From JAGQPD01 sp020426865 (lineage in GTDB: Bacteria; Planctomycetota; Planctomycetia; Pirellulales; Pirellulaceae): a stretch of 64,000 nt of DNA. Both the position numbers and the translations under genes were made by a program. The notes under the pieces are model-generated. The model saw only the letters and a program-made list of their open reading frames with translations. It had not been told where the DNA came from and did not search any database. Below are positions 9,801 to 18,192 of this stretch, piece by piece (within the stretch, counting starts at the first letter, position 1; every line of letters starts with the position of its first letter). The stretch lies in assembly GCA_041399065.1 (NCBI GenBank), contig JAWKTN010000009.1:310001-374000 (forward strand), given 5' to 3'.

Positions 9801-11474
9801 CTACGGACCGATCGCTTCCGCTTCCGCACTCGATAGATCTCCTGAGATAGGGCTCGTGCCGCCCACCAAGGTCCCCGCCTGTGGATCCGACCGGACGACG
9901 TCAATGTCCGCCGATCCAATCCCCCATTGCCGATCCCGCTGCACAAATGCCCGAACATGACACGGCCCCGCCGCCTCTTTCGGGACTTCCAGCTCCACCG
10001 TCGACTCGCGATCTTGCAACTGCACGATCTGCACCGACCACTGCCGATCGTTCGCCTTGCGATATTGCTGATTCATCGCCGCTAACCCCGCCTGCGTATC
10101 GTCCCACGTCTGACGTCGAGCCAACGTGTGCGTGCTGCGATCGCGCCGACATACCAGCTCCACCATCGCTTGTCCCACCACCGGCGAAGTCATGCGGACC
10201 GCAATCCGCGACCCAGGCTCCGCCTCCCGTGGACAGTCGATCACCACCTCCTCGGCGTGCGGCAATCGCAGCAACGGATCGCCCAATAAATTGAACAAGT
10301 GTACGTGCTCGTGCCGCTCCTCCGCCAATCGATTCCGCTCGGGACTAATCACCCACGCCACCTGATCCAAAAATCGACGCGCCGGATCATCCGCGTCCGC
10401 CACCATCGCCCGTTTACTGGCCAATACCGCCTCACCCAGCGTCGCGTGCCGCTGAACGAAAATCGCGTCCATCAACTCCTTCCCCATCACCGCCATCGCA
10501 TACGGCATCGTCACTCGCGACGCTCCGATGAACGCCACCGGCCCTCCCGGCGACTTGACCATCGCTTCCCCTAGGCAGTCGAGGGGAAGGTCGAAGGCGC
10601 CGGCGTAGCAGGCCAGCACCAGGGCGACGGGGAGCCCATGCGGCTGGGACAGCTGCAACAGATCGCTGGCGCTAAGCAGCGGATAATCGCCGCCGGGGAC
10701 GCGGATGGGGGCGAGGTCGTACGAGTTGGCGTGGCCCATGTAGACCCAAAAGGAACAGCCGTTGTGCAAGTTGCGGAGCGCGAGGGGCCCGAATTCAAAC
10801 GGGCTGGGGCAGTACGGGCTGCGCCAGCTGCCGTAGGCGATGTCGGTTTGATAAGCGGGTGGGATCCCGTCGGTGATCAGGCGTTTGCTGACCGATTCGA
10901 TGGCGGCATCAGCGACGGGACCAAAGTCGCCGGTGCCGGCCGTCAGTTGCACTTGTCGTCGCCATGTTCCGGCGGGAGGACGTTGTTCGTATTGAATCAG
11001 TTTTTCGATGACCTGCGCCAATTCCTGTGGCGTATCGACGGGCAAGCGTCCGACCGCGATGTCGGGGACTTCATCGTCGTCAAGATCAGCGTACCAATTG
11101 TCGGTGGCGATTTCGGGTTCCGACCCCCAGCGACGAACCACCTTCGACGGTGCCATATGTGTGGCAATTGTTGTCGAACTCGCAATCGTGTTCTCTGCAA
11201 CAGGCACGTCACCAACCAAGACGACAAAGCGGAGCCGACCTTGTTGCGCCACGTCGCGGATCACGGTCCGCAAGTTCGTTGCTGACTGGCCAGCGTCCGT
11301 AACGACCATTCGATGCCCCTGGTCCCGGCGATGATGCAACCAAGGACGCATCGTTGTCATCCAGGTCGGCGGCGCAACGATCAGCGTGTCGGGCGCGTCT
11401 CCGACGGTCACGCTGGCCGGTGTGGGGCCCAGCGTCAAGACGGGGGCCAGCGTCAGGATGAAAGTGGCGATCAT
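9801..11474 (-). CDS. Gingipain-like (peptidase C25) protein, secreted
   Basis: 557 residues. A short hydrophobic N-terminus (MIATFILTLAPVLTLG) suggests export. The middle carries C25-family landmarks: FVVLVGDVPVAEN, VPDIAVGRLPV, then FWVYMGHANSYD with the catalytic His and LACYAGAFD with the nucleophilic Cys, separated by about 50 residues as in gingipains. The C-terminal 150 residues form beta-rich regions (SRIAVRMTSPVVG, STVELEVPKEA) like the Ig-like domain of the family. No type IX secretion sorting domain is seen at the C-terminus, so export and anchoring must differ from Porphyromonas. Probably a cysteine endopeptidase of the cell envelope; specificity unknown. Confidence 0.82.
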   Translation of the reverse strand: MIATFILTLAPVLTLGPTPASVTVGDAPDTLIVAPPTWMTTMRPWLHHRRDQGHRMVVTDAGQSATNLRTVIRDVAQQGRLRFVVLVGDVPVAENTIASSTTIATHMAPSKVVRRWGSEPEIATDNWYADLDDDEVPDIAVGRLPVDTPQELAQVIEKLIQYEQRPPAGTWRRQVQLTAGTGDFGPVADAAIESVSKRLITDGIPPAYQTDIAYGSWRSPYCPSPFEFGPLALRNLHNGCSFWVYMGHANSYDLAPIRVPGGDYPLLSASDLLQLSQPHGLPVALVLACYAGAFDLPLDCLGEAMVKSPGGPVAFIGASRVTMPYAMAVMGKELMDAIFVQRHATLGEAVLASKRAMVADADDPARRFLDQVAWVISPERNRLAEERHEHVHLFNLLGDPLLRLPHAEEVVIDCPREAEPGSRIAVRMTSPVVGQAMVELVCRRDRSTHTLARRQTWDDTQAGLAAMNQQYRKANDRQWSVQIVQLQDRESTVELEVPKEAAGPCHVRAFVQRDRQWGIGSADIDVVRSDPQAGTLVGGTSPISGDLSSAEAEAIGP

Positions 11475-11640
11475 GCCCTGTGTCCCTCATTCTCCGTAGA
11501 TCTTTGGAACGAACCCCAATGCCCCTCCCAAACGTTGCCGCTCCCAAGCTTCTGCCGTTTCCGACCGTGGCGACTGGATGCGAGTGGCGGGGAGTGTAAT
11601 CGCAACGGGTGTCGGGGGGCAAGATGAATCGCCGAATGTT

Positions 11641-11660
11641 GCTATTTTCGTGAAAATAGC
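11641..11660. promoter_or_regulatory. Inverted repeat between divergent genes
   Basis: GCTATTTT and AAAATAGC form a perfect 8-bp inverted repeat around CGTG in the 342-base gap between the C25-like gene and the divergent DUF6677 gene. It could be an operator or a short hairpin; there is no T-tract for a terminator on either strand. The rest of the gap (11475-11816) shows no gene. Confidence 0.4.
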
Positions 11661-11816
11661 GAAGAAAGGCAAGTAAAACCGCCAGGGTACTGGTCTAGCC
11701 CCGTTCGGGGTGTCAGTTAGAATACGCGATAGTCCCGCGTGAGGTGGTCTGGCCCGTCGCCAACGGAACGCTCCCTCCCGTATTTCTCTCCCATCCTGTA
11801 TGCAAGAAATCCTGCC

Positions 11817-12383
11817 ATGGCCAACAAATCCGCAGTCGGTTACTACGAGCCGGTGGATGTCGATCTGAAGAACCCTGTGACCGCCGCATTCCTGGCGTTT
11901 CTCTGGCCCGGTGCCGGCCATATGTACCAAGGACGGTACGGGAAGGGACTGCTGTTTATGATCTGTATCCTTTCGACGTTCGTCTTCGGATATACGATCG
12001 GCGGCGGCAAGGTCGTCTATGCGGCTTTCAAAAAACCAGACATCCGATACGCCTATTTCTTCCAGGCCCCCGTTGGCCTCCCCGCCTTGCCGGCACTGTT
12101 GCAGTCCGGTCGTGCGGCTCGCCAGGCCGAGCCGCTGTTTGGTGGCTTCATGGCTCCCCCACATGTCCCGGAACACGCTCAAGATTTCGACGAACTTTCC
12201 AAATGGCACGAAGATCTCGGATTCTACTTCGAACTCGGAACGGTCTACACCATCGTCGCCGGGATGCTCAATGTCCTGGCGATCTACGATGCCGCGGCCG
12301 GGCCCATGTACCCACCACCCCCCCCGAAAGACGACGAGGCTCCCACGGACAAGTCGACGGAAAACGACGACTCGACGCCCTAA
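11817..12383 (+). CDS. DUF6677-like membrane protein
   Basis: 188 residues from the ATG at 11817, just after a poor ribosome site; an in-frame start at 11739 would add an unconserved leader. KNPVTAAFLAFLWPGAGHMYQGRYGKG followed by a hydrophobic stretch (LLFMICILSTFVFGYTIGG) is the TM2-like hairpin motif that ends in GxGHxYxGRxxKG. A second hydrophobic segment lies near residues 142-160 (TVYTIVAGMLNVLAIYDAA), and the tail is Pro/Asp/Glu-rich. Proteins of this kind are frequent in planctomycetes with no known function. It heads a plus-strand run that continues with a 68-residue membrane protein and a ferredoxin-like protein. Confidence 0.8.
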   Translation: MANKSAVGYYEPVDVDLKNPVTAAFLAFLWPGAGHMYQGRYGKGLLFMICILSTFVFGYTIGGGKVVYAAFKKPDIRYAYFFQAPVGLPALPALLQSGRAARQAEPLFGGFMAPPHVPEHAQDFDELSKWHEDLGFYFELGTVYTIVAGMLNVLAIYDAAAGPMYPPPPPKDDEAPTDKSTENDDSTP

Positions 12384-12405
12384 TCACCTTCCACAACAAA
12401 ACGCT

Positions 12406-12451
12406 TTCGTTACCAAGCCGCATTCGCTACCAACACCACGTTCGTTACAAG
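12406..12451. repeat. Three imperfect 17-18 bp direct repeats
   Basis: TTCGTTACCAA, TTCGCTACCAA and TTCGTTACAA begin at 12406, 12423 and 12441, spaced 17 and 18 bases. They fill the gap between two co-directional genes and end 12 bases before the next ATG. Confidence 0.7.
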
Positions 12452-12462
12452 GACTTTCGCAT

Positions 12463-12669
12463 ATGACCAGTTGGCTGCTTCCCTTGGCAGAAATCAATCG
12501 ATTGTGGTATGCCGTGCCACTGATCGTCAGTATTAGCCTGGTTTACGGCGCGACACGCCACGAATTGTGGACTCCTATTCTGGACCATGCCTTGCGATTC
12601 GCTTTGTGGATCGTCGTCTTCATGTCGATCTTCTTTGTCGTCCTGTTCCTAGTATCCTGGTGGCTGTAG
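12463..12669 (+). CDS. Small two-helix membrane protein
   Basis: 68 residues beginning MTSWLLPLAEINRLWYAVPL. Two hydrophobic segments, about residues 14-32 and 45-66, are joined by a short charged loop (GATRHELWTPILDHA). It has no recognised family domain. It lies between the DUF6677-like gene (80 bases upstream) and the ferredoxin-like gene (18 bases downstream), so it is probably co-transcribed. Small proteins like this, with DHAxRFALWIxxFM, occur in planctomycete genomes beside the same neighbours as far as I recall, but that is memory, not shown here. Confidence 0.7.
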   Translation: MTSWLLPLAEINRLWYAVPLIVSISLVYGATRHELWTPILDHALRFALWIVVFMSIFFVVLFLVSWWL

Positions 12670-12686
12670 TTGATTGGCCCACTTTC

Positions 12687-13025
12687 ATGCCAAAGTTCAC
12701 GCACCATGTTTTTATCTGCGGCAACCAACGAACACCCGGACATCCCCGCGGCTGCTGCAATTGCGATGGCAAAGACGCGTTGCGCGAAGCTTTCAAGTCC
12801 GAACTGACTCGTCGTGGCCTGACACCACTTGTGCGAGCCAACAAGGCAGGCTGTCTTGATCAATGCGAGATGGGGCCGATCGTCGTCATCTACCCTCAGG
12901 AAATCTGGTACGGCAATGTCCAGCCACACGATGTCCCCCGCATCGTCGAAGAGACGATCATCGGTGGCCGACTGTTGGATGACCTGCTGATCAAAGATGA
13001 TCAGCTGAACAATACCAAGGCATAA
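12687..13025 (+). CDS. (2Fe-2S) ferredoxin, thioredoxin-like fold
   Basis: 112 residues from the ATG at 12687 (MPKFTHHVFICGNQRTPGHP). The Cys pattern C-x(11)-CC and later GCLDQCEMGPIVVIYP is that of thioredoxin-like [2Fe-2S] ferredoxins related to the NuoE-type domain; the third and fourth ligands are the CLDQC pair. The segment WYGNVQPHDVPRIVEE matches the family C-terminus. It is a cytoplasmic electron carrier with an unknown partner. An in-frame start at 12567 would overlap the previous gene by about 100 bases and lacks family similarity. The gene follows two small membrane protein genes on the same strand. Confidence 0.88.
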   Translation: MPKFTHHVFICGNQRTPGHPRGCCNCDGKDALREAFKSELTRRGLTPLVRANKAGCLDQCEMGPIVVIYPQEIWYGNVQPHDVPRIVEETIIGGRLLDDLLIKDDQLNNTKA

Positions 13026-13124
13026 AGCAAAAACCAGCGAAAATCGATGGTCTTTTTGCTCAGGCGCTCCCGTCTCGCCCGCGGCGGATTTCTCCTTTAG
13101 AATCGCGTCCTGTCGTTTTGATAG

Positions 13125-13165
13125 TTCGCGTTGAAGAATTCGCGTTGAAGAATTCGTTTTGAAAG
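13125..13165. repeat. Tandem 14-bp repeat upstream of folD
   Basis: TTCGCGTTGAAGAA is repeated exactly at 13125-13138 and 13139-13152, followed by a decayed third copy (TTCGTTTTGAAAG). It lies 50-90 bases upstream of the folD start, in the region where the promoter or leader is expected. Confidence 0.85.
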
Positions 13166-13214
13166 TCCGTGCACTTGGTCGGCTCCGGGTGTTGCGGCAC
13201 GCCTCCCGAACCGG

Positions 13215-14114
13215 ATGCCTATCACCAAGGAATCGCCAGTGACCGCAACCATTCTCGACGGCAAGAAGATCGCCGCGGACATCTTGAACGAGTTGGTCGA
13301 CGAAGTCGCCGATTTTATCCAAAACAATGGCACGGCCCCGACGTTGGCGGCGGTATTGGTAGGGGAGGATCCGGCCAGTGAGGTCTACGTGCGGAACAAG
13401 CGGAAGGCGTGCGAGCAGGTCGGCATAGACAGCCGCTTGTTACGCTTGCCGGCGACGGCCAGTACCGACGATTTGTTGGAGCTGGTCGCCAAGTTAAACA
13501 AGGACCACGAGGTCCATGGTATATTGGTGCAGCTGCCCTTGCCGGACGGAATTGACAGCAAGCGGATTTTGGACGCGATCAGTCCTTGGAAGGATGTGGA
13601 CGTGTTTCATCCGGAGAATGTTGGGCGACTGTGTCAGGATCGGCCGCGGATGTTACCTTGCACGCCGCACGGAGTCTTGCAGATCCTGGATCGCTATCGG
13701 ATACCGGTACAGGGGAAGCACGTGGTCATTGTTGGGCGCAGCGACATTGTGGGCAAGCCGCTGGCGATGCTCATGATGCAACGGCATTCGCCGCTGGGAT
13801 CGCAAGCGGCAAACGCGACGGTCACGGTTTGTCACAGTCACACGCCGGACTTGATGGTGCACACCCGGGGGGCGGACATCCTTGTTGCAGCCATCGGCAA
13901 GCCGAAGTACATCACAGCGCAAATGGTGAAGCCGGGAACGGTCGTTGTCGACGTTGGGATCAATCGGACGGAGGCGGGGATTGTGGGAGACGTCGACTTT
14001 GATCAAGTGCGTGAGATAGCCAGTGCGATCACGCCGGTGCCAGGAGGCGTGGGACGACTGACCGTGGCCATGCTAATGCGCAACACGCTTTTGGCAGCAC
14101 AGAATCAACTGTAA
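13215..14114 (+). CDS. folD: Methylenetetrahydrofolate dehydrogenase / cyclohydrolase
   Basis: 299 residues, normal FolD length. Bifunctional cytoplasmic enzyme that interconverts 5,10-methylene-, methenyl- and 10-formyl-tetrahydrofolate with NADP. Signature motifs are present: SEVYVRNKRKACEQVGI with the catalytic Lys, GILVQLPLPDGID, the cofactor motif VIVGRSDIVGKPLAMLM, and TPVPGGVGRLTVAMLMRNT at the C-terminus. A GTG at 13239 is an alternative start that would place the conserved ATILDGK closer to the N-terminus. There is a short insertion (HSPLGSQAAN) before TVTVCHSHT. No other folate genes adjoin it; the next gene is convergent. Confidence 0.96.
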   Translation: MPITKESPVTATILDGKKIAADILNELVDEVADFIQNNGTAPTLAAVLVGEDPASEVYVRNKRKACEQVGIDSRLLRLPATASTDDLLELVAKLNKDHEVHGILVQLPLPDGIDSKRILDAISPWKDVDVFHPENVGRLCQDRPRMLPCTPHGVLQILDRYRIPVQGKHVVIVGRSDIVGKPLAMLMMQRHSPLGSQAANATVTVCHSHTPDLMVHTRGADILVAAIGKPKYITAQMVKPGTVVVDVGINRTEAGIVGDVDFDQVREIASAITPVPGGVGRLTVAMLMRNTLLAAQNQL

Positions 14115-14123
14115 CTGCGAAGA

Positions 14124-16190
14124 TCAGTTCTCACGACGTGTTCTATCGCGGCATTCGGCAAGCAGATGATTGATGTGCAGCACGAGCCTGTCCTGTCGGA
14201 ACGGCTTCGACAAGAACCGCGTGGCGGGTTCGTGCAGCGGCAGGCAATCGCTGGTATACCCGGACATGAAGAGGACGGGGAGATCAGCGTGTTCCGAACG
14301 CAGGGCGTCGGCAAGTTGCGGACCGCTCATCCCTGGCATGCTGACGTCGGTCACCAGCAAGTCGATTTCAAGACGATTCGGCGCGGTGGAAGCTTGTCTG
14401 GCATCGGCGAACTCGAGCACGCGAAATCCGCAGGCGGTCAAGGTCGCCTTCATCGCGTTGAGCAGCAGCATTTCATCCTCGACAACCATAATCAGCGGTG
14501 CTACGCCGAGCGGATTGTCGGCGGCAATCTTGCTGGCAGGCGGCGCTAACGGTGTTGCGGCAGGTTGCGTCGAAAGCGGGAATCCGATAGACACTTTAGT
14601 GCCATGGTTCGTCGAGCTATCGATCTGCACCCAACCGCCCCATTGCTTGACAATGCCGTGTACGAGGGACAGCCCCAACCCTGTCCCTCGTGAACGTTGC
14701 TTTGTAGTGTAAAACGGTTCGAACGCGCGGGTACGAGTCTCGTCGCTCATTCCACTGCCATTGTCAATTACATTGAGTACGAAGTCGTGTTCACCGGGGC
14801 GTGTTTCCGACTTGGCCGTCGTGGAGCTAATGGTGATCGCGCCTGCGGTGCTGCGTTGCGGATGTGCCATGATCGCGTCTCGTGCGTTGGTCACCATATT
14901 GACCAACGACTGCCGGAATTGGACTTCGTCAATCTCCGCGTGATGCCGTTCAGCCTCCAGATTGAATACGACGGCGATAGAGTTGGGCACGAGACCGCGA
15001 ACAATCACTTCGGCGTCCCGCAACAATTCATGCACGTCGACACATTCGAATTTCACTTCTTGGCGTCTGGCGAATGACATCAGCGAGCCGATCAATTCGC
15101 TTGCCTGGCGTTGCGCGGACCGGATCGCGCGCGTGGGTGCCGAATCCTCCAGCATGTCGGCATAGATGGAGATAATGGTCAGTAGGTTATTGAAGTCATG
15201 TGCGAGCCCGCCGCTCAGCTCGGCAAGGCTTTCGAGTCGCGCGACGTCGGCCAGTTTTTGCCGGTCAGCAATCTCCTGGTCGATCGATTGCAGCCCGCAA
15301 ATCCAGCGAACTCCGTCGTGATCCCAGAATGTGCCACCGGTCATGCGGATCCATCGGGCATCCTCCCCAAGCTGGAGCTTGAATTCGCAGTTGATCAATC
15401 GGCCTTCACTCGAAATGTGTTCCACATCCTTCGCAGCCACCGGAAGGAGATGGCGATGATCCGAAGTTACCTGCCTGCGTAGGTTTGTACCCAGGATGCT
15501 CTCCGCATCCAAGTGGCTCGCCGGCAATTCTCCGGCGGCCCACAGCACGTTCCAATCGGAGTCGGCCTCGAGGATCAAATCGTAGGCCGAGTGAGTGGCG
15601 CTTTGAAATCGTGCGATCTGAGACTGCAGTCGCCGATCCGATGCGAGTTCACGCAACCGGACGTGCGCGGCGTGCTTGCTTAGCCACATTACTGGTACAG
15701 CGCTTCCGATCATGGCGTAGGCGAGAAACATCGCCTCTCGAAACCAGCCGCGCGCATAGAGATGCCGTAACGGTGGCTCCCACATACCCAATTGCAAACC
15801 CGCAGAAAGTGACAACATTACGGTGCCACAGGCGATCAACCATAATAGACCTACCCGAGCACCGCCGATTACCGCCATGACAATGGGTACCAGCATTAAT
15901 ACCGCCAGCTGGAATAGTTCGCCCGACAAGCCAAAATGCAAGCCAAAGGCAATGACAAACACCAATGCAGCAGTATTGATTGCCAGCCTTACCCAACCAC
16001 AATGCAGCAATACGATGCACAACAGTAGCACGATTCCGTTGATGGCAGCAATCAGACTGCGAATGGGCGTACTGCCACCGCCAAAGATCCAATCGGTCAG
16101 TCCCAACGCGGAACCGAATATGAACACCAGCAACGCCGACTGGATCTGGCCTTCCGCCGTCGATGTGACGTCGTTGTTTTTCGGTTCCAT
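14124..16190 (-). CDS. Hybrid sensor histidine kinase with C-terminal receiver domain
   Basis: 688 residues. The first 190 residues contain about six hydrophobic segments, a membrane sensor of MASE-like character. A PAS-like domain follows (about 200-320, ending DGVRWICGLQSIDQEIADRQ), then a HisKA block with the phosphoacceptor in LSGGLAHDFNNLLTIIS, a HATPase domain (MVTNARDAI, VIDNGSGMSD, GTGLGLSLVHGI), and a receiver domain at about 565-685 with LIMVVEDE, the phospho-Asp in DLLVTDVSMPG and the Lys in FLSKPF. The HDFNN form is typical of hybrid kinases. It starts 6 bases after the RNA methyltransferase gene. No output regulator is adjacent, so the stimulus and target are unknown. Confidence 0.93.
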   Translation of the reverse strand: MEPKNNDVTSTAEGQIQSALLVFIFGSALGLTDWIFGGGSTPIRSLIAAINGIVLLLCIVLLHCGWVRLAINTAALVFVIAFGLHFGLSGELFQLAVLMLVPIVMAVIGGARVGLLWLIACGTVMLSLSAGLQLGMWEPPLRHLYARGWFREAMFLAYAMIGSAVPVMWLSKHAAHVRLRELASDRRLQSQIARFQSATHSAYDLILEADSDWNVLWAAGELPASHLDAESILGTNLRRQVTSDHRHLLPVAAKDVEHISSEGRLINCEFKLQLGEDARWIRMTGGTFWDHDGVRWICGLQSIDQEIADRQKLADVARLESLAELSGGLAHDFNNLLTIISIYADMLEDSAPTRAIRSAQRQASELIGSLMSFARRQEVKFECVDVHELLRDAEVIVRGLVPNSIAVVFNLEAERHHAEIDEVQFRQSLVNMVTNARDAIMAHPQRSTAGAITISSTTAKSETRPGEHDFVLNVIDNGSGMSDETRTRAFEPFYTTKQRSRGTGLGLSLVHGIVKQWGGWVQIDSSTNHGTKVSIGFPLSTQPAATPLAPPASKIAADNPLGVAPLIMVVEDEMLLLNAMKATLTACGFRVLEFADARQASTAPNRLEIDLLVTDVSMPGMSGPQLADALRSEHADLPVLFMSGYTSDCLPLHEPATRFLSKPFRQDRLVLHINHLLAECRDRTRREN

Positions 16191-16196
16191 GTGCGC

Positions 16197-16988
16197 TCAC
16201 GTCCCTCGTTGCCGCCGAGCTTCATACAGCAGGATGGCGGCGGTGTTCGATACATTCAAGCTGTCGGCGATCCCCAACATCGGAATTCGGATCCCGGCGA
16301 TGTTGTTTCGCTCCCAACGCTTGGTCAAACCGTGCGCCTCATTTCCCAAAACGATGGCGACGCGACCGGTCAGATCGACCTGAGAATAGATGCGACTTCC
16401 GTCAACCATCGCAGCGTAGATCGTAAATCCGCTCTTCGCCAAGAACTCGCGCGTTGCATCCTCGTCCGACACGACGGTCGGAAGCGAAAACAGCGTCCCG
16501 GAGCTGGCGCGAATCGTATTGGGATTGTACAGGTCGCAAACGCAATCCGCCAGAATTACGCCATCGGCGCCGGCACCATCCACCGAACGCAACACTGCCC
16601 CTAAATTACCCGGCTTCTCGAGACGCTCCAGTACAATGATCAACGCACGGTCCGGTAACTGCCGCAAGGTATTCCAGCCGTGGTCTGGCTGTTTCGCTAC
16701 AGCCAGGATTCCATCTTTGCGGTCGCCATAACAGATCTTACGCCACACGGCATCGTTGACGTCGATCACCTCGACGCGCTCATCACATCGGGCGATCAGG
16801 TCGGTATGGGACTGGTCGGCGTCCGCTCGGATACAGCGGAAGACGGCGGTCAATGCTACCTGGGCGTCGATCGCACGTTCCACTTCCCGTCGCCCGTCGA
16901 TCACAAATTGGCCGGTCCGCTGGCGGTGCTTGCGATCGCGCAATCGCACGATTTCCTTGACCTTTGAGTTCTGTAAACTCGTTATCAT
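16197..16988 (-). CDS. TrmH/SpoU-family RNA 2'-O-methyltransferase
   Basis: 263 residues from the second ATG (MITSLQNSKVKEIVRLRDR), the usual beginning of this family; an ATG six bases earlier is also possible. N-terminal RNA-binding domain with GQFVIDGRREVERAI, then the SPOUT knot motifs: LERLEKPGNLGAVLRSVDG (motif 1), VLGNEAHGL (motif 2) and IPMLGIADSLNVSNTAAILL (motif 3). It transfers a methyl group from S-adenosylmethionine to a ribose 2'-OH of rRNA or tRNA. The exact target nucleotide cannot be assigned. It precedes the hybrid histidine kinase by 6 bases, forming an operon of two genes with no obvious shared function. Confidence 0.92.
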   Translation of the reverse strand: MITSLQNSKVKEIVRLRDRKHRQRTGQFVIDGRREVERAIDAQVALTAVFRCIRADADQSHTDLIARCDERVEVIDVNDAVWRKICYGDRKDGILAVAKQPDHGWNTLRQLPDRALIIVLERLEKPGNLGAVLRSVDGAGADGVILADCVCDLYNPNTIRASSGTLFSLPTVVSDEDATREFLAKSGFTIYAAMVDGSRIYSQVDLTGRVAIVLGNEAHGLTKRWERNNIAGIRIPMLGIADSLNVSNTAAILLYEARRQRGT

Positions 16989-17205
16989 GCCCACCGGTAC
17001 GTCTCCAACCTCAGATGCAGTGTTGCGCTACTTTAAACGGAGGGCTGGCAAACTGCGAGCCCCGACTTATTCGGGCAGGCGATTCCACGAGCAAGCTCGC
17101 CGCGGGCGGTGGCGAGGAAACCGTGAGTGACCACCGTTGAACTTGCCAAATCGGGTATTTCCCTCAACAATGTTCTGGATCACGATGATGCGCCCCCAGT
17201 AGGTC

Positions 17206-17223
17206 TGGTTATCTTGGTTATCT
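17206..17223. repeat. 9-bp tandem duplication abutting an ATG
   Basis: TGGTTATCT occurs twice in direct contact (17206-17214, 17215-17223) and ends exactly at the ATG of the ABC ATPase gene, where a ribosome binding site would be expected; no purine-rich Shine-Dalgarno is visible. Confidence 0.8.
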
Positions 17224-18162
17224 ATGTCATTACCGATCGTTGTTGTTGATGAGCTGACGAAGGCGTATGGAAGCTTTGCGGCGCTACGAGCATGTTCGAT
17301 GTCGATCGCCCCGGGTGAAGTTTTTGGGTTGTTGGGGCCCAATGGAGCCGGCAAGACGACGTTGTTGAGAATGCTGCTGGGCTTTTTGCGGCCGACGGCC
17401 GGTAGGGCAACGGTGGCTGGCTTCGACAGTTATCGGCAATCGCTGCAGGTTCACCAGCGAGTGGCCTACCTGCCGGGTGACGTGCGATTATTCCGTCACA
17501 TGACGGCAATTCGCCTGCTGAACTTTCTGGCCGATATGCGTCCCGACGGCGACCGCTGTCGCTCGCGTGTTTACGCCGAACGTTTGCAGTTGGACTTGCG
17601 CAGGAGGATCGCGTTCATGTCCACTGGTACGCGACAGAAAGTTGCCCTTGCGGCCACCTTGGCATCGCATGCCCCGTTGGTGATCCTGGACGAGCCGACG
17701 TCGAATCTGGATCCCACCGTACGACGGGAAGTCACGGCGATGATTGATGAGGCCCGGCAGGATGGTCGCACCATATTGTTGTCGTCGCATGTCATGTCGG
17801 AAGTTGAGGACGCATGCGATCGCGTCGCTATTCTGCGAGGTGGGCAGCTCGTCCACCTGCAGAATCTTTCCGAGTTGCGGCGGCAGCATCGCATCCGGGC
17901 GGCGCTGGCGGGGACCATCCCGGCCATTCCCGATGCCCTTGAATCGCACGTAACGGTGCGTCCGTGCGATGAACCGGGGTACTTGATCATCGATGTGCAG
18001 GACGATCTTTCTTCCGTATTGGGTTGGATTAGTACGCTCGCCTTGCAGGAAGTCCGCGTGGAACCTTACGGGTTGCAGTCGGTGTACGACCGGTTTCATC
18101 CTCCGACACATGTCCCCCGGGGAACGGCGAGAAGCACGATTTCGGCAGCTGCCACAACTTAA
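17224..18162 (+). CDS. ABC transporter ATP-binding protein
   Basis: 312 residues. All nucleotide-binding motifs are seen: Walker A LLGPNGAGKTTLLRML, the signature in a variant form MSTGTRQKVALAATLA (in place of LSGGQ), Walker B LVILDEPTSNLDPTV and the switch His in ILLSSHVMSEV. This layout is that of ABC-2-type exporters or of membrane-protein systems such as drug, lipid or gliding exporters. The last 90 residues form an accessory C-terminal domain. The permease gene follows after 30 bases. The cargo is unknown. Confidence 0.93.
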   Translation: MSLPIVVVDELTKAYGSFAALRACSMSIAPGEVFGLLGPNGAGKTTLLRMLLGFLRPTAGRATVAGFDSYRQSLQVHQRVAYLPGDVRLFRHMTAIRLLNFLADMRPDGDRCRSRVYAERLQLDLRRRIAFMSTGTRQKVALAATLASHAPLVILDEPTSNLDPTVRREVTAMIDEARQDGRTILLSSHVMSEVEDACDRVAILRGGQLVHLQNLSELRRQHRIRAALAGTIPAIPDALESHVTVRPCDEPGYLIIDVQDDLSSVLGWISTLALQEVRVEPYGLQSVYDRFHPPTHVPRGTARSTISAAATT

Positions 18163-18192
18163 GATCGCGACCGCAAGATACGAGCAACGAAT

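Noticed and set aside
10638..11285. 215-codon plus-strand frame inside the C25-like gene
   Set aside because: Antisense shadow; the opposite strand carries the catalytic motifs.
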